Below are positions 8,726-18,657 of a DNA stretch of 64,000 nucleotides, one piece after another. Each line of letters starts with the position of its first letter. Position 1 is the first letter of the stretch. The DNA lies in assembly GCA_945861415.1 (NCBI GenBank), contig CAMAUV010000024.1:1-64000 (forward strand). Direction: 5' to 3'. This stretch comes from Akkermansia muciniphila. GTDB lineage: Bacteria; Verrucomicrobiota; Verrucomicrobiia; Verrucomicrobiales; V1-33. The translations under genes were made by a program, and so were the position numbers. The notes below the pieces were generated by a model that saw only the letters and a program-made list of their open reading frames with translations, was not told where the DNA came from and did not search any database.

Positions 8726-11700
8726 ATGAAACAGCGCCTCCTAAAACCGTTATTCCTCGTTGCGTCACTGCTCACGCTATGGGCGACGGGGACTGCTGCA
8801 CAATACCCGGGATGGCAGCACTCGGGATCGATGTTCGTCCTCACCACGCCGGAAGGAGCCGACCTGCCGGCATCAGCGACAGTGAAGGATTTTCCGGTCC
8901 TGGTGCGACTGCACAAGGACTTCTTCGACTACAGCAAAGCCAGGGAGGACGGGGCCGACCTGCGGTTCTCGACCAGGAACGGTGAACCACTGGCGTATCA
9001 AATCGAGCACTGGGATGCGACCATCGGCAACGCCAGCGTTTGGGTATGCATCCCGGCCATCGAGGGCAACGCACGCCAGGAGATCAAGCTCCACTGGGGT
9101 AAGGCGGACGCCGCGAACGAGTCGAGCGGCAAGGCGGTGTTCAGCGCGGACAACGGCTACGTGAGCGTGTTGCACATGGACGGGGCTCTGCGAGACGAAC
9201 TCGACTCCATCGCTCCCAAGGATCAGGGCACGACCACCACCGCCGGTCTCATCGGCGAAGCGCGTCATCTTAAGCGCGGCAAGGGCATCCTCGGCGGCGA
9301 CCACGTCACGAACTATCCGTTTGGCGATGGTGCGTTCACTTCGGAGGCTTGGTTTCGCGCGGAGCTGGCGGGGACGACGATCCTTTACTGGGGCCGGTAT
9401 GCCACGCGGCTCAATGGCAAAACGGGTGACGGCAATGAAGTGGACCTCAACATCGGAGCGCCGGCGAGTCTGGGCTGGGCATCCGACGGACCTGGCGGAG
9501 CCAGCGCGGCGACCGCGCCTGTCCTAAGGCAATGGAATCATGTCGCCGCCACGTATGAAAACGGCACCAGCAACATCTACGTGAACGGGAAGCTCGATGG
9601 AACTCGTTACCACAAGGCGGCGATGTCCATCGTGAAGGACATCGTGATGAGCATCGGCGGAATGCGGGGCACAGACTTCCGATACGTCGGCGACATCGAC
9701 GAAGTGCGCGTCTCGCGCGTCGCCCGCTCCGCCGATTGGATAAAGCTGCAATACGAGAATCAGAAAGCCATGCAGTCGCTGGTCGGTCCCATCGTGCAAA
9801 AGGGTTCGGAGTTCGCGCTCAGCCACACGGCGATCCAAATTCATGAGGGCAAAACCGTCACGGTCACCGCCCAAGCGGGCGGTGCGCAGAAGACCTATTG
9901 GATTCTCAAGAAGGATGGCGCGGAAACGCTCACGGCGGTGGACCGGTTTGCCTTCACCCTGCCTGCGGGTCGCGTGACGACCGACACGTCCATGACGCTT
10001 CAATTCAAGGCCGTCTTCGCCGACGGGACGAAGATCAGGGATATTCCGGTGACGATCCTCGAAGCCATTCCTGAACCGGCCGTCACTCTGAAAGCACCGC
10101 TGCAATGGAATGGCCGGGACACCATCGAAATCATCCCGACGGTCAGCAACCTCGCCCCCATGCAGGCCAAAGGCGCGGGGGAGATAAAAACAACCTGGTC
10201 GGTGCTGGGCGGCGCGGTGATCAAGGAAATCGCGCCCGAAAAACTCATCCTCAAGCGCTCTCAATTCACGGGCGACATTACCGTGCAGGCGGCGGTCAAC
10301 AACGGCGGTGCTGACTCGATTGCCACCGCCACAATTCGGGTGACCGAACCCAAGAAAGACCCGTGGGTGCAACGCGTGCCCGGCAAGGACGAACAGCCCG
10401 AGGAAAACCAGTTCTTCGCACGCGATGACAAAAACCAGGGCACGCTGTTCTACAATGGCACGCTCGCAGCGCCTGCCGGCGAGGTGTTTTTAAAGCTCTA
10501 CGCCGACGACAAGCTGCAAAGCACGCAAAGCCAGAAGCCCAAAGCCGACAAGAGCTATGCGTTCACCGCCAAGCTCAAATCCGGGCTGATCAAATACAAA
10601 GTCGAATTCGGCACCAAAACCGGCGGAGTCGAAACCGTTGCAAAAGCCGTGGGCAATCTGATTTGCGGCGACGCCTACATCATCGAAGGACAATCGAACG
10701 CCGAGGCCACCGGCCCCAACAACGGCCCGGACGAAGACCCGGTTTCGCCGGTCGGCGAGTGGATTCGCAGCTACGGCAACCAGCATCAAGGCAGCACCAA
10801 AGGCGGCTGGGGCAACGCGGTGCGCACTCATATTTGGGGCAAGCCAAACTATGGCGACCACCAAATCGGCGCGTGGGGTATGCCTCTTGCGGTTGGACTT
10901 GTCGCCAAATACAGCATCCCGGTGTGTTTCATCAACGGCGCGGTGGGTGGCACGCCGATTTTTCTGCACCAGTCCAACCCGGCCAATCGCTTCGACACCA
11001 GCGGCGACTTTTACACCAATCCCTACAAGATTTACGGCAGCCTGCTAACGCGCGTGGCAGCGGCCAAATTAACGCACGGCATTCGCGGGGTCATCTGGCA
11101 TCAGGGCGAAAACGACAGCGGTTCGGGCGCGCCCACCGGCGACTGGAACTACAAATCGTATCAGCAATACTTCGTGGACATGGCGGCAGCGTGGAAACAG
11201 GATTTTCCCAACATCCAGCATTACTATGTCTTTCAGGTCTGGCCGCTGCCGTGCGGCATGGGGCCAAAAGACGACCACATCCGCGAAGCGCAACGCACGC
11301 TGCCCCGGCTGTTTTCCAACCTGCACACCATGTCCACCATTGGTGCAGCCTCGGAGAAGGCCGGGCGCGGCTCGTGCCACTTCGAACTCGATACCTACGC
11401 GCAGTTCGCGCGCTTTATCAGTCCACTTATGGAGCAGGACAACTACGGCCTAGTCTCAAAGGTTCCGGTCACAGCGCCGAACCTGATCAGCGCCCGGTTC
11501 ACCAGCGCCACGCGCGATGAAATCGCCCTCGATTTTGGCCAACCGGTGGAGTGGAACGACGAAGTCAAAAGCTCGTTCAATTTCGATGAAACGATGGCCC
11601 CGATTGCCTCGGCTTCGGTGGCAGGCAACGTGCTGACATTGAAACTGTCAGCGCCTTCGCCAGCCAAAACCATCACTTACCTAACCGGGCGCGACTGGAA

Positions 11701-11779
11701 CGGCAAACCAGCGCAACTGCTCATCGGCGCCAATGGCATCGCTGCGTTGACATTTTGCAAAGTTGCGATCGAGCACTAA
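8726..11779 (+). CDS. DUF2341-LamG-SASA multidomain secreted esterase
   Basis: 1017 residues from ATG 8726 (MKQRLLKPLF..., signal ending TAAQ). An upstream in-frame start at 8591 would overlap the preceding gene and lacks a signal, so 8726 is preferred. Domains: DUF2341 (about 30-130, DFPVLVRL and DGADLRFST); LamG/concanavalin-like (about 165-335, RQWNHVAATYENG and YVGDIDEVRVSR); Ig-like stretches (about 360-560); a C-terminal SASA/SGNH esterase (about 645-900) with GQSNAEA (Ser657), WHQGENDSG and a late HFELDTYAQFA. DUF2341 and LamG are typically glycan-binding, so this is probably a polysaccharide acetyl- or acyl-esterase attached to its substrate by lectin domains. The catalytic His is not certain. 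Confidence 0.85.
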   Translation: MKQRLLKPLFLVASLLTLWATGTAAQYPGWQHSGSMFVLTTPEGADLPASATVKDFPVLVRLHKDFFDYSKAREDGADLRFSTRNGEPLAYQIEHWDATIGNASVWVCIPAIEGNARQEIKLHWGKADAANESSGKAVFSADNGYVSVLHMDGALRDELDSIAPKDQGTTTTAGLIGEARHLKRGKGILGGDHVTNYPFGDGAFTSEAWFRAELAGTTILYWGRYATRLNGKTGDGNEVDLNIGAPASLGWASDGPGGASAATAPVLRQWNHVAATYENGTSNIYVNGKLDGTRYHKAAMSIVKDIVMSIGGMRGTDFRYVGDIDEVRVSRVARSADWIKLQYENQKAMQSLVGPIVQKGSEFALSHTAIQIHEGKTVTVTAQAGGAQKTYWILKKDGAETLTAVDRFAFTLPAGRVTTDTSMTLQFKAVFADGTKIRDIPVTILEAIPEPAVTLKAPLQWNGRDTIEIIPTVSNLAPMQAKGAGEIKTTWSVLGGAVIKEIAPEKLILKRSQFTGDITVQAAVNNGGADSIATATIRVTEPKKDPWVQRVPGKDEQPEENQFFARDDKNQGTLFYNGTLAAPAGEVFLKLYADDKLQSTQSQKPKADKSYAFTAKLKSGLIKYKVEFGTKTGGVETVAKAVGNLICGDAYIIEGQSNAEATGPNNGPDEDPVSPVGEWIRSYGNQHQGSTKGGWGNAVRTHIWGKPNYGDHQIGAWGMPLAVGLVAKYSIPVCFINGAVGGTPIFLHQSNPANRFDTSGDFYTNPYKIYGSLLTRVAAAKLTHGIRGVIWHQGENDSGSGAPTGDWNYKSYQQYFVDMAAAWKQDFPNIQHYYVFQVWPLPCGMGPKDDHIREAQRTLPRLFSNLHTMSTIGAASEKAGRGSCHFELDTYAQFARFISPLMEQDNYGLVSKVPVTAPNLISARFTSATRDEIALDFGQPVEWNDEVKSSFNFDETMAPIASASVAGNVLTLKLSAPSPAKTITYLTGRDWNGKPAQLLIGANGIAALTFCKVAIEH

Positions 11780-11831
11780 GTATTTCCAGAAGGGGCGATG
11801 AAGAAGTAGATCAGCCAAAAGAAATTTTAAA

Positions 11832-14800
11832 ATGAGACACCCAACCCAAATTGCTAAACCAAGGGAAATCAAAAAGCACATCATTTCATTCACAGTGGCC
11901 GTGATCATGGCACTGGGTGCCTCCGCTCCATCCGGAGCGCGAGGCGAGGATCTGGAACTGCCGAAGGATACGCGCGTCGTGCTGCTCGGCAATGGCCTCG
12001 GTTCGAGGATGCTGCGCTTTGGGCATTTCGAAACGGAAATGCACTTGCGCTATCCCGACGATCACCTGGTGATCCGCAACCTTTGTGACGAAGGCGACAC
12101 TCCGGGCTTTCGTCCGAACGCCGGCCGGGCGAGTCCGTGGGCCTTTCCGGGCGCGGAAAAATTCCGCCGCCTCTTGGAGTCCAATGACCACTGGGGCGGC
12201 AATTCGGGTGAGGGGCGTTTCCCGGAGCCTGACGCGTGGCTCAAGAAACTGAAGCCAGACATCATCGTGGCCTTTTTCGGCTACAACGAATCGTTCGAGG
12301 GCCCGGCGGGCCTGCCGAATTTCAAGGCTGAGTTGGAGGCTTTCGTCACCCACACTTTGCAGCAGAGATACAACGACAGGGATGTTCCCAAGCTGGCCCT
12401 GGTCTCGCCGACCGCCTTTCAGGACTTGTCCGCGCTTTTTGGGACGCCAAATGGCATTACGCAAAATGCAAATCTCGCCTTGTACTCCAAGGTTATGGAG
12501 GAAGTCGCCGCCGCGCATCAGTTGAAGTTCGTCAATCTCTTTGCTCCGACCAGCGCATGGTTCACTAGGGCGGCTAAACCTTTGACCCGCGACGGGGCTT
12601 TGCTCACCGATGAAGGCTACGCCAGGCTTGCGCCCCTGCTCATCGACCAGCTCTTTGGTTCCCGAAAACCCACCGCGAAGGGCAACCCCGTCGCGGTCAA
12701 GAAGGCCGTGGATGACAGTAACTGGATGTGGCTTTCCTACTACAAGATCCCCAACGGCGTGCATGTCTATGGTCGGAGGCATGGCCCCTTTGGTCCGGAA
12801 AACTATCCCGCGGAGTTGCGCAAGCTGGAGAAGATAGTGGACGTGCGCGATCAAGCCATCTGGGCCGCGGCTGCCGGCCAGACCTTTGACGTCGCGGCAG
12901 CTGATGCCAGGACCGGGGTGCTGCCGGTGATTGGCAAGGTGGACCCCAACATCAAATACTTTTCTGGCGAGGATGCCGTGAAGACCTTAGCCGTCCCGCA
13001 GGGGTATGAGATCGGGCTGTTTGCCGACGAAATCCGGTTCCCCGCTGTGGCGAATCCGGTGCAGTTGTCCTTTGACAACAAGGGCCGTCTCTGGGTCGCC
13101 ACCATGCCTTCCTATCCACATTACAAGCCGGGCGATTCGCTTCCAAACGATAAATTGATCATTCTCGAAGACACCGACGGAGACGGTCGCGCGGATCAGG
13201 AAACGGTCTTTGCGGATCGCCTCCATCTGCCGATGGGTTTCGAACTATCCCACGACGGCGTCTATGTCGCGCAGGGCACTTCGCTCATGTTGCTCCAGGA
13301 CACGAATGGCGACGACAAGGCGGACGTGCGCGAGATTGTGATGAGCGGCTTCGACGACCACGATACCCATCACGCCATCTCCGCCTTCTGCGCGGATCCC
13401 TCCGGGGCTATCCTGATGGGCGAAGGCACCTTCCTCCGCAGCCACATCGAGACGGCCTATGGACCGGTGCGCAGTTCCAATGGCGGATTTTTCCGGTACA
13501 ACCCCGGGCGTCGGCATCTGGAAAGGACCGTCCGCCTTTCCATCCCGAATCCCTGGGGCATCGCCTTCGACCAATGGGGCCAGGATTTTTTCTCGGACAC
13601 CTCTGACCCACACGTGCGCTGGATGTTGCAAGGCTCCCTGCAAGTGCCACTTGGCAGCTTCTCGCCCACACCGCCCAATTTATTATCCGTCCTCGTGCGA
13701 CCGACCTCCGGTCTGGAGTTTATCTCCAGCCGCCATTTCCCCGGTGCGGTGCAGGGCGACCTGCTGATCAATAACACGATTGGTTTCCAGGGCACCAAAC
13801 AGCACACCATGACCGACGAAGGCACCGGCTATGTGAGCAAGTTCCGCCAGGACCTCTTGAAGGGATCGGACCCGAACTTCCGCCCGGTGGATATGGAGTT
13901 CGCTCCCGATGGCTCTTTGTATGTGGTGGATTGGCACAATGCCCTGGTCGGCCACATGCAGCACAGCGCCCGTGATCCCAATCGCGATCGCACCCATGGA
14001 CGCATCTATCGCATTACCTATCCGTCGCGACCGCTGGTGAAGCCGGCGGTCATCGCCGGTGCTTCCATCGAGAAGTTGTTGAAGAACCTCGAACTCCCCG
14101 AATACCGCACCCGCTACCGCACGCGCAGAGAATTGCGGGGCAGAACGGCTACCGAAGTATTGGCGGGGGTGAGGAAGTGGGTCGATGGTTTGAATAAGTC
14201 CGACGCCAACTATGAGCACAACCTCGTGGAAGCCATGTGGGTCACATGGGGAATCAACCAAGTGAGCGAACCCCTCGTGCGCACCCTCCTGCAGGCCAAG
14301 GACTACCGCGCCCGTGCTGCTGCCGTCCGGGCGCTACGCTACAATGGACATTTGATCGTCGGCCAAACGGAACTGCTCAAAACCGCCGCCGCCGATGAGC
14401 ATGGGCGAGTACGGCTCGAAGCGATCATCGCCGCGACATGGCTGGATAACACCGCGGGTCACACTGTCCTCGATGCTGCCGCCGCCTATAAAGGCAAAGA
14501 TGGCAACCCCATGGATCAGTGGATCGCCCCCGTTTACGAAACCGCCAGCGCTGTCCTCAATGGACAAAAGATCAAAGCCGAACCTCCACCTGTGTTTGCC
14601 ACCCATCTCACGGGCGCCGACAACGAACAGTTCCTCCGCGGTTCACAGGTCTTCCTGCGCGATGGTCATTGCGGCACCTGTCATCAGAAAGATGGCAACG
14701 GCTTGCCCGAGGCGCAGTTTCCCCCGCTGGCAGGGAGCGAGTGGGTGCAAGGCAGCGAGGAACGTCTCATCCGCCTCACCCTGCACGGCTTGATCGGACC

Positions 14801-15011
14801 CATTGAGGTGAAAGGCGTCAAGTATCCCGGTGCCGTCCCCATGACCCCCTTCAAAATGCTCACCAATGAGGAGCTTGCTGATGTCCTCACCTTTGTCCGC
14901 AACGCCTTTGGCAACAAAGCCACACCCATCAGCCCGAAAACCGTCGCCAAAGTCCGCGCCGAAACCGAGGATCGAACCAGTTTCTATGAGGTCTCCGAGC
15001 TGCTGAAGTAA
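11832..15011 (+). CDS. SGNH-like domain fused to PVC-type membrane-bound dehydrogenase with C-terminal cytochrome c
   Basis: 1059 residues. Signal-like segment at about 15-36. Residues 40-280 form an SGNH-hydrolase-like domain (VVLLGNGLGSRML, FFGYNES, LLTDEGYARL), but the nucleophile block reads GNG and the DxxH block lacks His, so esterase activity is doubtful. Residues about 380-740 are the PVC-type dehydrogenase domain (TIGR02604-like beta-propeller; GYEIGLFADE, LIILEDTDGDGRAD, PVDMEFAPDGSLYVVDWHNA). HEAT-like helices follow, and a cytochrome c motif CGTCH at 947-951. Such proteins are thought to be periplasmic sugar or alcohol dehydrogenases passing electrons to haem. The same SGNH-propeller-haem order recurs inside the giant protein at 19478. 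Confidence 0.88.
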   Translation: MRHPTQIAKPREIKKHIISFTVAVIMALGASAPSGARGEDLELPKDTRVVLLGNGLGSRMLRFGHFETEMHLRYPDDHLVIRNLCDEGDTPGFRPNAGRASPWAFPGAEKFRRLLESNDHWGGNSGEGRFPEPDAWLKKLKPDIIVAFFGYNESFEGPAGLPNFKAELEAFVTHTLQQRYNDRDVPKLALVSPTAFQDLSALFGTPNGITQNANLALYSKVMEEVAAAHQLKFVNLFAPTSAWFTRAAKPLTRDGALLTDEGYARLAPLLIDQLFGSRKPTAKGNPVAVKKAVDDSNWMWLSYYKIPNGVHVYGRRHGPFGPENYPAELRKLEKIVDVRDQAIWAAAAGQTFDVAAADARTGVLPVIGKVDPNIKYFSGEDAVKTLAVPQGYEIGLFADEIRFPAVANPVQLSFDNKGRLWVATMPSYPHYKPGDSLPNDKLIILEDTDGDGRADQETVFADRLHLPMGFELSHDGVYVAQGTSLMLLQDTNGDDKADVREIVMSGFDDHDTHHAISAFCADPSGAILMGEGTFLRSHIETAYGPVRSSNGGFFRYNPGRRHLERTVRLSIPNPWGIAFDQWGQDFFSDTSDPHVRWMLQGSLQVPLGSFSPTPPNLLSVLVRPTSGLEFISSRHFPGAVQGDLLINNTIGFQGTKQHTMTDEGTGYVSKFRQDLLKGSDPNFRPVDMEFAPDGSLYVVDWHNALVGHMQHSARDPNRDRTHGRIYRITYPSRPLVKPAVIAGASIEKLLKNLELPEYRTRYRTRRELRGRTATEVLAGVRKWVDGLNKSDANYEHNLVEAMWVTWGINQVSEPLVRTLLQAKDYRARAAAVRALRYNGHLIVGQTELLKTAAADEHGRVRLEAIIAATWLDNTAGHTVLDAAAAYKGKDGNPMDQWIAPVYETASAVLNGQKIKAEPPPVFATHLTGADNEQFLRGSQVFLRDGHCGTCHQKDGNGLPEAQFPPLAGSEWVQGSEERLIRLTLHGLIGPIEVKGVKYPGAVPMTPFKMLTNEELADVLTFVRNAFGNKATPISPKTVAKVRAETEDRTSFYEVSELLK

Positions 15012-15077
15012 GGCGAAGCACGGAAAATTTCCCGCCTTTTGCTGCACCTGCCGAAACTCGTGCGCGGAGCCTTTTCA

Positions 15078-15129
15078 GCGGGCTTCGGGTGCGATGCCCG
15101 CGGGTCAAGTCGGGGCTGCAGGGCAGCCC
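15078..15129. terminator. Two adjacent GC-rich stem-loops in the intergenic gap
   Basis: In the 209-base gap after the gene ending at 15011, GCGGGC (15078-15083) can pair with GCCCGC (15096-15101), and GGGCTGC (15113-15119) pairs perfectly with GCAGCCC (15123-15129) around a three-base loop. No T-tract follows, so this is not a classical intrinsic terminator; it may be an attenuation or 3' stabilising structure separating the transcript from the DUF1549/DUF1553 gene at 15221. Nothing else is recognisable in the gap. Confidence 0.3.
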
Positions 15130-15220
15130 GCCTGTCGATCCCCCCATTCATATCTGATAGAATGCGTCCTTTCCCGACGAAATATAGTAGGTTCTATGGT
15201 GAGCCGTAGCGATTATCCCA

Positions 15221-17128
15221 ATGTATAAAATTTCCACGAATCTCCTCCACCTTTGCCTCGCCTTCGCTGCGCTGACAACCATCGCTCAGGCGGCAGAGCC
15301 CGCTCCGCGCGAAATGCCACCCGCGGCCAACCAAGCAATTGATTTCGCCAAGGACATCAAACCGATCCTTGAGCGCAGTTGCGTCGAGTGCCATGCCAGC
15401 GGAAAGCGCAAAGGGGGCTTCAGCATGGACCACCTGCATTCCCTGCAGGCGGGCGGCGAGACAGGTCCCGCGGTCGCCATAGGCAAGAGTGCCGAAAGCC
15501 TTATCATCAAGCGGGTGCTCAGCGGCGATCCGGATGAACTTATGCCCTCCAAAGGGGACCCGCTGAGCTTGGAAGAGGTCGGGCTCATGCGAGCATGGAT
15601 TGATCAGGGTCTAAAATGGGAGAAGGGATTCACTTTCTCGAAGGTCAAGAACGCTCCGCTAGCCCCCCGTGAAATTGTAATTCCCGACGTGCCCGAGGCC
15701 AATCCCATCGACCGTTTGCTCGCCACCGACTACGCAAGGAACAAGGTGGCGCCGGGAGCGAAGGTCAGTGACGAAGGATTTGTCCGGCGGGTTTATCTGG
15801 ACACCATCGGCCTATTGCCGACGGCTGCCGAGATTGAAAAATTCCGCGCCGACCAGACTCCCGAGAAACACGCGCGGCTGGTGGCCGAGCTTCTGGGCGA
15901 CAATCAGAATTACGCCGAGCACTGGATCACCTTCTGGAACGATTGCCTGCGCAATAGCTATGATCGCCAGTATCATGGCGGCGGTGGGGGGCAGATTACC
16001 GAATGGTTGAAGAAAGCGCTGGCAGAAAACAAGCCCTACGATCAGTTCGTGCGGGAACTTATCAACCCAGTCAATGGCTCCGATGGTTTCATCAAGGGCG
16101 TGGCGTGGCGCGGCACGGTTAATGCCTCGCAGGTGGCCGAAATGCAGGCCGCCCAAAATGTCGCACAAGTGTTTCTGGGTCTGAATATAAAGTGCGCGTC
16201 CTGCCACGACTCGTTCATCAACGACTGGACGCTCAATCAAGCCTACTCCCTAGCTTCCATCTTCGCAGAACGGCCAATGGACATTCATCGCTGCGATAAA
16301 CCGACCGGAGAGAAGGCCGCCCCGGCATTCCTTTATCCGGAACTAGGGACGGTCGATCCCGCGGCCCCGCGCCCCGAGCGGGTGAAGCGCCTCGCGGAAA
16401 TCATGACCTCTCCGCAGAACGGCCGCCTCGCCCGCACGGCGGTGAACCGCTTGTGGGCCATCTTCTTCGGTCGCGGACTGGTGGAGCCGGTCGATGAAAT
16501 GGACAATCCGGCATGGAATCAGGACCTGCTCGACTGGCTGGCAGTCGATTTCGTCAAGAATGGCTACAACCTGAAGCACACTATGAGCCTGATGCTCACA
16601 TCGAAGGCATATCTGCGGCCCTCAGTCGCGCTGGATACCAAGGCCGATCAGTTCGTCTTCCAAGGTCCAGTCGTGAGGAGAATGTCCGGCGAACAGTTCG
16701 TTGACAGCTTGGATCAAGTGATTTTCGCCGCAAGTGAGAGTGCAGCCAATCAAGGGACACGTGGGACTGGCAGCAACCGGGCAGGCCTTCGCAATGTCGA
16801 CCACCTCCTGCGGACCCTCGGCCGGACGGACCGTGACGTAGTGCTAACCCAGCGGGAGTCCGTGGCCACCACCGCGCAGTTCATCGAACTGTCCAATGGC
16901 AAGGCCGTGGCTGACCTGATGGCGCATGGCGGCAAGGCCTGGCTCGGGTCGGGCAAAGCCTCCCCGGAGATGGTCAACGCCCTGTTCGTCAGCGCTCTCG
17001 GCCGGTTGCCCTCCGAAAAAGAGAAGAATTCTGCTGCGGAGATCGTTGGTTCCCCTGCCGGTGCGCAGGGTGTCGAAGACCTCCTGTGGATGCTGTCACT
17101 GCACCCCGAATTTCAGCTGATCAACTAA
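15221..17128 (+). CDS. PSCyt1-DUF1549-DUF1553 c-type cytochrome protein
   Basis: 635 residues with a signal peptide ending QAAE (about residue 25). PSCyt1 domain with haem motif CVECH at 54-58 and a GDPDELMPSKGDPLS segment; DUF1549 from about 165 (GFVRRVYLDTIGLLPTAAEIEKFRAD) containing a second motif CASCH at 325-329; C-terminal DUF1553 from about 395 (NGRLARTAVNRLWAIFFGRG). The domain order is standard, but at 635 residues it is shorter than the usual 700-1100 because it lacks a LamG or Ig insert. It is followed after 19 bases by a DUF1501 gene, the canonical partner. Predicted extracytoplasmic redox protein, reaction unknown. Confidence 0.92.
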   Translation: MYKISTNLLHLCLAFAALTTIAQAAEPAPREMPPAANQAIDFAKDIKPILERSCVECHASGKRKGGFSMDHLHSLQAGGETGPAVAIGKSAESLIIKRVLSGDPDELMPSKGDPLSLEEVGLMRAWIDQGLKWEKGFTFSKVKNAPLAPREIVIPDVPEANPIDRLLATDYARNKVAPGAKVSDEGFVRRVYLDTIGLLPTAAEIEKFRADQTPEKHARLVAELLGDNQNYAEHWITFWNDCLRNSYDRQYHGGGGGQITEWLKKALAENKPYDQFVRELINPVNGSDGFIKGVAWRGTVNASQVAEMQAAQNVAQVFLGLNIKCASCHDSFINDWTLNQAYSLASIFAERPMDIHRCDKPTGEKAAPAFLYPELGTVDPAAPRPERVKRLAEIMTSPQNGRLARTAVNRLWAIFFGRGLVEPVDEMDNPAWNQDLLDWLAVDFVKNGYNLKHTMSLMLTSKAYLRPSVALDTKADQFVFQGPVVRRMSGEQFVDSLDQVIFAASESAANQGTRGTGSNRAGLRNVDHLLRTLGRTDRDVVLTQRESVATTAQFIELSNGKAVADLMAHGGKAWLGSGKASPEMVNALFVSALGRLPSEKEKNSAAEIVGSPAGAQGVEDLLWMLSLHPEFQLIN

Positions 17129-17147
17129 TGACTATACAAACGAGCCT

Positions 17148-18578
17148 ATGAAAACTCCACTCGACCGCCGCGACTTCCTCAAATCCGCCTCCGCCGCCAC
17201 CCTCGGGGCGCTGGCCGCCGGCTATCCCTCAACCACCGCTGCCGCTGCCGCGAATTTGGGGTCGCTCAAATCCAAGGCAGACACCGTGATCGTGCTCTGG
17301 CTCGCCGGTGGCATGGCCAGCACCGACACCTTCGATCCGAAACAGTATACGCCGTTTGAGAAGGGTCTCGATCCAGCAAGGGTTCTCTCTACCTTCCCCG
17401 CAGTGAATACGGCAGTGGACGGCCTCAAGTTCACGGAGGGCCTAGAGAAAATCGGGGCGGTGATGGACCGCGGGACGCTCATTAAAACCTACCGCGCCGC
17501 GGACCTTGGTTTTATTCTTCACGCCCGTCACCAGTTCCACTGGCACACCGCCTACGAACCGCCACAGTCGGTGGCCGCGCCGCACATTGGCTCTTGGATA
17601 GCCCGCACCCTCGGGCCGCTCAATCCGGACCTGCCCTCCTTCATCGATATTGGGCAGACCTTTGACGAAGGAGAGAAAGAAGCCCTCCAAGCCTTTCACA
17701 CCTCAGGATTCCTCGGGAGCGAGTTCTCCCCGTTCTTCCTCGTGGAACCAGACCAAGCAGTCCAAGCAGTCCAACCGCCCGCAGGCATGACCGACGCCCG
17801 CTTTGCCAACCGCTACAAGCTCTACAAGAAGCTGTTGGCCGACAGCCCTATTATGCAGCACGGCTCCGAACACCAGCGCGAGTCCCTCCTGAGGTCCGTA
17901 GACAGCTCCCACCGTCTGCTCTCCAGCCCCAAGGCACGCCAAGCCTTCGATCTGAGCCTAGAGCCGAAAGAAAGCTACGATACCTACAAGGTCGGCGGTC
18001 GCTTCGGACTCGGCTGCCTCTTGGCGCGACGGCTCACTGAGGCCGGGGCGCGCTTCATCGAGGTCACCCACGGCTACTACCCCTTCAAGTATTTCGACAC
18101 CCACGAGAACGGCCACACCCGCATGAGGGAACTCAAAGCCATGATCGACGCGCCCATCGCTCAGCTAGTACTCGACCTTGAGTCCCGCAAGCTGCTCGAC
18201 CGTACCCTTATAGTTGTCGCCAGCGAATTTAGCCGCGACATGATGATGGAGGGCAAGCCTGAGAAAAAAGTCCAGGATCAGGTGCAGGTTCCGAGCAAGC
18301 TCGAAGATATGAAGCACTACGGAATGCACCGGCACTTCTCCGGAGCCGGCAGCGTCCTGCTCTTCGGCGGCGGAGTCAAAAAGGGATACGTCCACGGCGT
18401 CACCGCCGACGAGCGTCCCTGCACCACGGTGAAGGATCCGGTAACCACTGAGCAGTTGCACGCCTCCATATACCACTCACTCGGAATCCCGCACGACCAT
18501 CACTACAACGTCGAGCAACGCCCCTTCTACGTCACGCCCGACGGGAAAACGAAGCCCGTACTGGAGCTGTTCGGCTAG
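17148..18578 (+). CDS. DUF1501 family protein with Tat-type signal
   Basis: 476 residues. The N-terminus carries LDRRDFLKSASA, a twin-arginine motif with a following hydrophobic Ala-rich segment. DUF1501 belongs to the alkaline phosphatase/sulfatase-like superfamily. Family blocks seen are VIVLWLAGGMASTDTFDPK near residue 45, FGLGCLLARRLTEAGARFIEV near 285, LLDRTLIVVASEFSR near 350 and HRHFSGAGSVLLFGGGVKKG near 395. It forms an operon with the DUF1549/DUF1553 gene 19 bases upstream. Export in folded form through Tat suggests a cofactor or metal, but no activity has been established for the family. Confidence 0.92.
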   Translation: MKTPLDRRDFLKSASAATLGALAAGYPSTTAAAAANLGSLKSKADTVIVLWLAGGMASTDTFDPKQYTPFEKGLDPARVLSTFPAVNTAVDGLKFTEGLEKIGAVMDRGTLIKTYRAADLGFILHARHQFHWHTAYEPPQSVAAPHIGSWIARTLGPLNPDLPSFIDIGQTFDEGEKEALQAFHTSGFLGSEFSPFFLVEPDQAVQAVQPPAGMTDARFANRYKLYKKLLADSPIMQHGSEHQRESLLRSVDSSHRLLSSPKARQAFDLSLEPKESYDTYKVGGRFGLGCLLARRLTEAGARFIEVTHGYYPFKYFDTHENGHTRMRELKAMIDAPIAQLVLDLESRKLLDRTLIVVASEFSRDMMMEGKPEKKVQDQVQVPSKLEDMKHYGMHRHFSGAGSVLLFGGGVKKGYVHGVTADERPCTTVKDPVTTEQLHASIYHSLGIPHDHHYNVEQRPFYVTPDGKTKPVLELFG

Positions 18579-18657
18579 GCGATCACTCCATCAGATGCCT
18601 CCCTATCTGAGCCCGAACAGGCAGCTCAACTCATCCTCGCAATCACTAACTACCCCG

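Noticed and set aside
11886-12854. Long minus-strand ORF opposite the SGNH-dehydrogenase gene
   Set aside because: Complements a well-supported gene with conserved motifs; no recognisable protein features in the antisense frame.
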